Below are positions 35,327 through 41,165 of a DNA stretch of 64,000 bases, piece after piece (position 1 is the first letter of the stretch; each line of letters begins with the position of its first letter). Origin of the DNA: an uncultured Clostridium sp. (GTDB lineage Bacteria; Bacillota; Clostridia; Lachnospirales; Lachnospiraceae); the NCBI GenBank assembly GCA_947253885.1, contig CAMYAO010000001.1:93526-157525 (forward strand), given 5' to 3'. A program made the translations under genes and the position numbers. The notes beneath the pieces are model-generated. The model made no database searches. It had not been told where the DNA came from and saw only the letters and a program-made list of their open reading frames with translations.

Positions 35327-36259
35327 ATGAAGGGGATAGAATTATCACGGCAATTTTATCAAGAGACGATAAACTCTGTTTTTTGCGGAGTATTGGAGCC
35401 TTTACGTCAGTTGGCGGCAGTAGGATTGGTTGGGGAAGGATCGGAATGTCACGGTTGGGACGACGAGCTTTCCAAAGATCATGATTTCGGACCGGATTAT
35501 TGTATATGGGTTCCGGAACAGGTATACCGGTCGGTAGGAGCGGAATTGGAAAAAAGATATGCTTCTCTGCCGGAGATTTATTGCGGATATAAAAGAGGGA
35601 ATTCTCGACTTTTGAATCAACGAAGAGGAATTATGACGGTAGAGGGATTCTATCAGAAATATACGGGTCTTACCCATCCACCGGAAACGGCTATGGAATG
35701 GCTGCAGATTCCGGAATGCTTTTTGGCGATTGCTACTAATGGAACAGTATATGAAGATACCTACGGAAAATTCAGTGATTGGCGTAAAGTGTTATTACAG
35801 TATTATCCGCAGGATGTGTATCGAAAGAAGCTGGCATCCTGTATTACAAGAATGGGACAGGCGGGACAGTATAATTATATCAGGTGTTGTCAGAGAGAAC
35901 AGTACGACGGAGCTTATATGGCGGGCGGAGAATTTATAAAGGCGACATTGTCAGCTGTGTATCTGCTGAATCGCTGCTATCAGCCGTTTTATAAATGGAG
36001 CTTTTACGGAACGGGCTCTTTTTCCCGTCTGACTGATGTGGTTCAAACTATGAAAGTGTTTATACAGTTGCCGGATAATGCGGCTAATAAAGAGCAGAAG
36101 ATACAGTTGATAGAAACAATTTGCAGTCGAACAGCAGAAATACTTCGAGCAGATGGCTTGTCGAATACTTCTGATAATTTCATGGTAATGCACGGAAGCA
36201 GTATTGCGGATCAGATTCAAGACGGCTTGCTGAGAAAACGTCCGATTTTGGCAGATTGA
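35327..36259 (+). CDS. DUF4037 protein with nucleotidyltransferase-like motif
   Basis: A 310-residue protein I match to DUF4037. Residues about 36-61 hold a nucleotidyltransferase-superfamily signature (GSE, then G-x-D-D-E-L-S-x-D-H-D-F), the kind that positions two metals in polymerase-beta-type enzymes. The rest is helical. I start at the ATG at 35327, behind AAGGAAG, rather than at the GTG at 35300 which overlaps the upstream stop. It is second in the TPR-DUF4037-DUF4125 operon. A nucleotide-transfer activity (on protein, RNA or small molecule) is inferred from the motif; no substrate is evident. Confidence 0.75.
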   Translation: MKGIELSRQFYQETINSVFCGVLEPLRQLAAVGLVGEGSECHGWDDELSKDHDFGPDYCIWVPEQVYRSVGAELEKRYASLPEIYCGYKRGNSRLLNQRRGIMTVEGFYQKYTGLTHPPETAMEWLQIPECFLAIATNGTVYEDTYGKFSDWRKVLLQYYPQDVYRKKLASCITRMGQAGQYNYIRCCQREQYDGAYMAGGEFIKATLSAVYLLNRCYQPFYKWSFYGTGSFSRLTDVVQTMKVFIQLPDNAANKEQKIQLIETICSRTAEILRADGLSNTSDNFMVMHGSSIADQIQDGLLRKRPILAD

Positions 36260-36275
36260 AAAGGAGACAGAGACA

Positions 36276-36887
36276 GTGCAAAAGGAAAGTTTGATCGAAC
36301 AGATTATTGTATATGAGTTTGATATGTTCTCAAAGGTGCAAAGTATAGACGGGAGAGCTTCCTGTCAGGATGACTGGAACACCTTTCATATTATGCGCTT
36401 CAGCCAGCATGCTCTCTTTTCACGGGAGACATTGCAAAGTTACAAAGAAGATTTAAAGAGGGCAAGGGAAAAGGGGCGCAATCTGATTGCTGAAAAATAT
36501 TCCTACATGATGGAGGAAACGGACAAAGAATATTTTGAGAGGGAATTAAGACCGTATCTGACGAAGGTAGGAGAACGGCAAGAAAAGCTGGCAAAAGCGA
36601 TTGCAACTGTGTTTATAGTATGTTATGAAGGACAGAGTTTGATATATCCGAAGTTGTTGTCCTCCGGACGTTCTCTTTTCGGAGGCGCCGGAGGGGTTAC
36701 CATTCCCTGTTATTTTGTAAGTGAATTGAAAACTTATTCGGAGAATACACTTTTACAGATGGCAAGAGATATGATTCGGATTCTATCGACTGGAGAAAAT
36801 CCGGTGAAGCAGTTATATAGTAATATTGTAAAGGAATACGGATATCCAGATCTGGAGACGGCGGAAAGACAGCTTTCAGCCGGATAA
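36276..36887 (+). CDS. DUF4125 family protein
   Basis: A 203-residue protein I match to DUF4125: an N-terminal IIVYEFDMFSKVQSIDGRASCQDDWNTFHIMRFSQ, a charged central helix and a Gly-rich turn SSGRSLFGGAGG near 130. No catalytic motif I know. It begins with GTG at 36276, preceded by AAAGGAGAC, 16 bases after the DUF4037 stop. The three genes are tightly spaced and end before a terminator at 37137. Their place next to the cut operon suggests a shared process, but nothing in the sequence states which. Confidence 0.72.
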   Translation: MQKESLIEQIIVYEFDMFSKVQSIDGRASCQDDWNTFHIMRFSQHALFSRETLQSYKEDLKRAREKGRNLIAEKYSYMMEETDKEYFERELRPYLTKVGERQEKLAKAIATVFIVCYEGQSLIYPKLLSSGRSLFGGAGGVTIPCYFVSELKTYSENTLLQMARDMIRILSTGENPVKQLYSNIVKEYGYPDLETAERQLSAG

Positions 36888-37136
36888 CAAATGTAAAAAT
36901 GGTTCCGGAGGATGTATAGGAGAAAAACGCATAGAAATGAGTTTTTTGTGTATAATAAAATAACTTTATGAAGAGATTATAGTGCATCTTCGAGAATAGA
37001 ATTGTTGAGAGGCAGGAGGGGCATATTCAATACTTTTTATCATAGGTGTGATCCTTTTGGGGATTTTGGAACTGATTGTTGTACATAAAACAAGGCAATA
37101 ATATTTGGAACGAGAAAATAGAATAGTAATTCAGTC

Positions 37137-37171
37137 AAAAAGTCGATTTACGGAAGTAGATCGGCTTTTTG
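37137..37171 (+). terminator. Terminator before the main choline operon
   Basis: AAAAAGTCGATTTAC pairs with GTAGATCGGCTTTTT across a GGAA loop. It separates the DUF4125 operon from the cut promoter. Confidence 0.82.
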
Positions 37172-37391
37172 TTGTATACAAATAATTATCCATCTGCACA
37201 TCGGACAGAATGATTATTTTCTTGACAAATTTTGTACAAATTCAAATACATACAAAGCAGATAGAATTGAGGTGACAAAACATTATTGGTAAGGGAAAGG
37301 TTATTGTCGAACAATCTTCGGTTGTAACTGAAGAATTGTGTTTTAATAGATAAATTTAACAACAATACACGTGGAAAAAGATGGAAAAGTA

Positions 37392-37421
37392 TTTTTTGTC
37401 GGTTAATTTAACGACAAAAAA
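37392..37421. promoter_or_regulatory. 30-bp palindrome 29 bp upstream of the MerR-type promoter
   Basis: Arms TTTTTTGTCG (37392-37401) and CGACAAAAAA (37412-37421) are perfect inverse copies around GTTAATTTAA. There is no T run beyond the second arm, so it is less likely a terminator than a binding site. A related TTGTCG occurs near 37305. Confidence 0.5.
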
Positions 37422-37449
37422 CAATGAAAAAAATAGAAAATTAGACATA

Positions 37450-37480
37450 TTGACCTTTACTCTTAGGGCAATGTTAGACT
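37450..37480 (+). promoter_or_regulatory. MerR-type promoter/operator of the main choline operon
   Basis: TTGACC (37450-37455) and TAGACT (37475-37480) are separated by exactly 19 bases holding an imperfect dyad centred on CTTAG (about 37453-37475). This is the classic layout activated by DNA-distorting MerR regulators, and the same layout occurs at 34211-34241. The start codon at 37579 is about 92 bases downstream of the expected start. Confidence 0.82.
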
Positions 37481-37578
37481 TAAATTAAAATATTAATAAA
37501 ATAAAAATGCAAAATGTATCCGTAATGGTAATTATTACCTAAATATAAAATGAGTGAGACAGAAAGGAGAAATGAGCA

Positions 37579-38691
37579 TTGAATCAAGAAACACAAAACA
37601 CGGCAGCAGTACAGGGGGAATTACGTACTGCAAAAAAGAGATTGGATTCTGCGTTTTTTAAAAAGGGAATTACGCTGGCAATCTTATCAGGTATCTGTTA
37701 CGGTCTTTATTCTGCATTTTTAACGTATGCGGAGACAAGAGGAGTTTGGGGAGATTGGTTTGGCGCCAATAAAGCAGGGGTAGCGCCGTTCTTCACAATA
37801 TTTGTCTTGGGGGCAATCGGAAGTGCGGTAAACGACAGTTGTTCTGCAATCTGGGCATGGATTATGGCAGCGGCAAAAGGGAAACTGGGAGATTTCTTTA
37901 AAGTATTAAAGACCAAACCGGGAATGATGATGGTAATTTGTGCTTTAGTCGGAGGTCCTCTTGCGAGTACCTGTTATGTTGTGGCATTGAACATGTGCGG
38001 TTCGGTTGTAATTCCGATCACGGCATTATGCCCGGCAATCGGAGCGATTCTTGGAAGGGTTATTTACAAACAGGAATTGAACTTGCGTATGGCAATCGGT
38101 GTATTTGTTTGTGTGGCGGCTACGATCATGATCGGAAGCACCAGTCTTACAGGAGGAACAAAACTCACACCGGTTGGTTTTATTATTGCGTTTCTGGCAG
38201 CGTTAGGATGGGGAATTGAAGGATGTGTGGCAGGATACGGAACCACATTGATTGATTATGAGATTGGTATTGCAATTCGTCAGACAACATCCGGTTTATC
38301 CAACATGATTATTTTGGTGCCGATTTTATCCATTATCGGTGGCAGCGCAAAAGAGGGATTCCATTTACTGGGACAGGCATGGACAAACGGACCGGCAATG
38401 ATTTTCTTTATTGTATCAGGTTTCTTCGCATTGTTTGCATACAGTCTGTGGTACAAAGGAAACAGTATGTGCGGGGCACCATTGGGAATGGCTTGCAACG
38501 GGGCGTATTCTTTCTGGGGACCGTTCTTCTGCATGATTATTGTAGGAATCATCTTCAAACAGCCGGGTTGGACTATTGCACCGATTGCATGGGTGGCAGC
38601 AATTGTAATGTTCTTCGGCATTGTACTGATTGCAACCAATCCATTAGACCTGTTTAAGAAAAAAACATTAGAGAGCGGGGAGGTAGCATAG
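37579..38691 (+). CDS. DMT-superfamily (EamA-like) transporter, first gene of the choline operon
   Basis: A 370-residue integral membrane protein with about ten helices in two repeats, of the drug/metabolite transporter superfamily (for example VVIPITALCPAIGAILGRVIYKQELNLRMAIGVFVCVAATIMIG). It starts at TTG 37579 behind GGAG; an ATG at 37572 is in another frame that stops after 29 codons. Many cut clusters carry a small multidrug-resistance protein of the same superfamily, thought to move choline or trimethylamine. This larger relative may do that job. No other choline importer is in the window. Substrate and direction are inference. Confidence 0.8.
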   Translation: MNQETQNTAAVQGELRTAKKRLDSAFFKKGITLAILSGICYGLYSAFLTYAETRGVWGDWFGANKAGVAPFFTIFVLGAIGSAVNDSCSAIWAWIMAAAKGKLGDFFKVLKTKPGMMMVICALVGGPLASTCYVVALNMCGSVVIPITALCPAIGAILGRVIYKQELNLRMAIGVFVCVAATIMIGSTSLTGGTKLTPVGFIIAFLAALGWGIEGCVAGYGTTLIDYEIGIAIRQTTSGLSNMIILVPILSIIGGSAKEGFHLLGQAWTNGPAMIFFIVSGFFALFAYSLWYKGNSMCGAPLGMACNGAYSFWGPFFCMIIVGIIFKQPGWTIAPIAWVAAIVMFFGIVLIATNPLDLFKKKTLESGEVA

Positions 38692-38692
38692 C

Positions 38693-38962
38693 ATGTCAAA
38701 GAAACCATTTACTTATGCAGTTTTGAAATATATGACAACTGTGGATGAAGCAAGTGCGGATGAAGTAATGGATGCGCTTCGGGCAGACTACAGCAGTAAT
38801 CGTCAATTCAGAAAGCCGAATGTAGTAGAAATACTGATGGCGGCAAAAGAAAATGGTCTGTTGGAAGAGACCAGATATGAATTCGATCGAAACAAAGATA
38901 TTCGGGTATATTACAAAGCACCTGCGGACGGAGCAGAAACTATTAACAGTTATATTAAATAA
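38693..38962 (+). CDS. Small winged-helix-like protein of unknown function
   Basis: An 89-residue protein with predicted helix-helix-helix-strand-strand order (YAVLKYMTTVDEASADEVMDAL, NVVEILMAAKENGLLEETRYEF, DIRVYYKA), suggesting a winged-helix fold. No family name comes to mind. Its ATG is two bases after the transporter stop and it is followed by two shell genes, so it is translated with the operon. It could be a small DNA-binding regulator or an assembly protein; neither is shown. Confidence 0.7.
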   Translation: MSKKPFTYAVLKYMTTVDEASADEVMDALRADYSSNRQFRKPNVVEILMAAKENGLLEETRYEFDRNKDIRVYYKAPADGAETINSYIK

Positions 38963-38973
38963 AGGAGAAGCCT

Positions 38974-39273
38974 ATGAGATATTACGGTGAAGAAGCACTG
39001 GGAATGATTGAAACATTAGGCATGGTACCGGCGCTAGAAGCATGTGACAAGATGCTGAAAGCGGCAGATGTAGAACTGATCTCATATGAAAATATCGGAT
39101 CTACATTGGTTACAGTTTTGGTAAAAGGAGATGTGGCGGCGTGCCGTGCATCGGTTGAAGCCGGAGTAAAAGTAGCAGAGCAGATCGGAAAGGTGACAGC
39201 ACATTCTGTCATTCCGAGACCGATACCGGAAGTCGGAGACATTGTATCGGTGCATGATGTGGACATGTACTAA
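38974..39273 (+). CDS. BMC-H shell protein A
   Basis: A 99-residue single-domain shell protein (Pfam BMC): EEALGMIETLGMVPALEACDKMLKAADVELISYE, LVTVLVKGDVAACRASVEAG and IPRPIPEVGDI. Hexamers of such proteins tile the compartment facets. The pore loop NIGSTLV differs from the Gly-rich loop of the major shell gene at 51395, so its pore is likely different. The ribosome binding site AAAGGAG is good. It pairs with the next BMC-H gene, 24 bases on. Confidence 0.92.
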   Translation: MRYYGEEALGMIETLGMVPALEACDKMLKAADVELISYENIGSTLVTVLVKGDVAACRASVEAGVKVAEQIGKVTAHSVIPRPIPEVGDIVSVHDVDMY

Positions 39274-39296
39274 ATAACATTTGAGAGGTGAATGAT

Positions 39297-39617
39297 ATGC
39301 AAAAATCATATAACGCACTCGGACTGATAGAGACTTTTGGTCTGGTGTTTGTCCTTGAGGCGGCAGATGCCATGGTAAAAGCGGCAGATGTAAAGCTGAT
39401 CGGATATGAAAATACAGCATCCGGGTATATTTCCGTATTGGTAGCGGGAGATGTAGCAGCCTGCAAAAGTGCGGTAGATGCCGGAGTAAAGAGAGTAACG
39501 GAGATGGAAGGTGGAAATCTGTACAGTCACGTAGTAATTGCCAGCCCACATCCGGATCTCTACAAAATTGTAGAAAGATATACATTAGATAAGTTATTGC
39601 CATACGATAACGAATAG
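39297..39617 (+). CDS. BMC-H shell protein B
   Basis: A 106-residue BMC-domain shell protein: ALGLIETFGLVFVLEAADAMVKAADVKLIGYE, ISVLVAGDVAACKSAVDAGVKRV. The pore loop NTASGYI again differs from the canonical FVGGGLV. I start it at the ATG at 39297 (MQKSYNALG) with GAGAGGTG upstream, rather than at the in-frame GTG at 39288. With shell protein A it may form mixed facets or a special pore. It comes just before the Ser251 aldehyde dehydrogenase. Confidence 0.92.
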   Translation: MQKSYNALGLIETFGLVFVLEAADAMVKAADVKLIGYENTASGYISVLVAGDVAACKSAVDAGVKRVTEMEGGNLYSHVVIASPHPDLYKIVERYTLDKLLPYDNE

Positions 39618-39639
39618 AAAGGCGCAGAAGGGAGACAGC

Positions 39640-41130
39640 ATGAATATTATTGATAATGATTTGCTCTCCATTCAGGAAGCCAGAATATTGGTGGAAAATG
39701 CTGACCGGGCAAGAGAACAGTTGGCGGATTTTTCCCAAGAGCGATTGGATGTGATTGTAGAGGAAATGTTGGACGCGATAAGCGACCACATTCGAGAATT
39801 GGCAATTCTGTCCCATGAGGAAACTGGATATGGAATTTTAGCAGATAAGATTGTGAAAAACCAGTTTGTCTGTCAGAAAGTACGAAATGACATTCGTGAT
39901 ATGAGATGTGTCGGGTTTATTGAAGAGGATCGCGAAAAAGGAGTCATGAAAGTCGGAGTTCCATTGGGAGTTATTGCAGCATTGCTTCCTTCTACCAGTC
40001 CGGTGTCAACAGCAATCTTTAATGCAGTCATTGCTGTAAAGGCAGGAAATGCGATTGTGTTTTCTCCACATCCGAGAGCAAAAAACTGTATCGGTCGAAC
40101 GTTGGATTTGATGGCAGAGGCGGCAAAAAGAGCGGGAGCTCCGGAGGGGACAATTTCCTATCTTCACACGATATCAGATGATGGAACAAAAGAAATCCTG
40201 CATCATTCATTTGTAAACCTGATTCTGGATACCGGTGTTCCTGCATTCCTGGAAACAATTCGTCATACAGGAAAATCTTTTATATATGGCGGAAGCGGAA
40301 ACGGACCGGCATTCATTGAAAGAACAGCGGATGTCGGGCAGGCTGTACGAAATATTTTTGAAAGCAAAACTTTTGATAACGGTATGGTTTCCACAGCGGA
40401 GCAATCTGTTGTGGTGGAACGGTGCATCGAAGAAAATGTTCGAAAAGAAATGATTCGTCAGGGAGCTTATTTTATGAGTGAAGAAGAAGCTGAAAAACTG
40501 GCGCATCTGATTTACAAACAGGACGGTTCTCTGAATCCAGAGTTTGTGGGGCTGAGTGCAAAACGACTGGCTGCCCGTGCCGGATTTGACCCGGGTCAAT
40601 ATGTTCAGGTATTAATTGCAGAAGGGAAATATGCACTTTCGGATAATCCGTATTCTCGAGAAAGACTATGTCCGGTATTGGCGTATTACATTGAGGATGA
40701 TTGGAGAGATGCCTGTGAAAAATGTATTGAATTGCTCTTGTTTAAAAATGACGGGCATACATTGGTAATACATTCTACAGATGAGTATGTAATACGACAA
40801 TTTGCTTTGAAAAAGCCGGTTGCCCGTGTATTGGTAAATACACCGGCAACTCTGGGAAGTATGGGGATGACAACCAATCTGTTCCCTTCCATGACACTGG
40901 GAGGCAGAGGAACGGAAAACGGAATCACTTCCGATAATATTTCGCCGATGAATCTTGTTTATATCCGCACACTGAGTTTTGGGGTAAGAAGCAGTGCCTA
41001 TATTCGTGACAAAGCAGATCAGGAATATATAGAGCCTCTGGTTCAGCAGGAAAACGGAAGACAGGATCGGCTTCGGCTGTTACAGCAGATTTTGGATAAA
41101 GCATTAGACAAACATCTGAATGATACTTGA
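39640..41130 (+). CDS. Aldehyde dehydrogenase-like protein lacking the catalytic Cys (Ser251)
   Basis: A 496-residue protein of the acylating aldehyde dehydrogenase family (EutE/PduP/AdhE N-domain type). The coenzyme region is normal (LPSTSPVSTAIFNAVIAVKAGNAIVFSPHPRAKNC), but the catalytic motif that reads TFDYGTICASEQS in the second copy (49033, Cys251) reads TFDNGMVSTAEQS here, with Ser251 from a TCC codon. The usual acetaldehyde-to-acetyl-CoA reaction needs that Cys. The frame is intact and the protein full length, so it may be structural, regulatory, a partner for copy 2, or use other chemistry. It immediately precedes CutC. Confidence 0.85.
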   Translation: MNIIDNDLLSIQEARILVENADRAREQLADFSQERLDVIVEEMLDAISDHIRELAILSHEETGYGILADKIVKNQFVCQKVRNDIRDMRCVGFIEEDREKGVMKVGVPLGVIAALLPSTSPVSTAIFNAVIAVKAGNAIVFSPHPRAKNCIGRTLDLMAEAAKRAGAPEGTISYLHTISDDGTKEILHHSFVNLILDTGVPAFLETIRHTGKSFIYGGSGNGPAFIERTADVGQAVRNIFESKTFDNGMVSTAEQSVVVERCIEENVRKEMIRQGAYFMSEEEAEKLAHLIYKQDGSLNPEFVGLSAKRLAARAGFDPGQYVQVLIAEGKYALSDNPYSRERLCPVLAYYIEDDWRDACEKCIELLLFKNDGHTLVIHSTDEYVIRQFALKKPVARVLVNTPATLGSMGMTTNLFPSMTLGGRGTENGITSDNISPMNLVYIRTLSFGVRSSAYIRDKADQEYIEPLVQQENGRQDRLRLLQQILDKALDKHLNDT

Positions 41131-41165
41131 TAAAAATAATAAAGAGGAAAAGGAGGAAATTTAAT

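Larger units (their letters stand above)
36888..37578. other. Regulatory region upstream of the main choline operon
   Basis: This 690-base gap contains, in order: a GGAGGGG (37015-37021) followed by a 23-27 codon hydrophobic frame with no ATG/GTG/TTG start (ends at 37101); a terminator (37137-37171); a TTGACA at 37222 overlapping the palindrome TTTGTACAAA; an inverted repeat around 37310-37340 (CTTCGGTT/AACTGAAG); a 30-base palindrome (37392-37421); and the MerR-type promoter (37450-37480). The rest is AT-rich with no gene. Confidence 0.6.

Noticed and set aside
37222..37250. TTGACA at 37222 as the main choline promoter
   Set aside because: No good -10 at 16-18 bases; the 37450-37480 pair fits better and matches the second operon.
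37572..37661. 29-codon ORF from the ATG at 37572
   Set aside because: It overlaps the transporter in another frame and has no known family; mentioned only as possible translational interference.
41127..41165. Earlier TTG start for CutC
   Set aside because: It overlaps the upstream stop, would place the AGGAGG inside the gene and adds a Lys/Arg-rich extension absent from CutC proteins.
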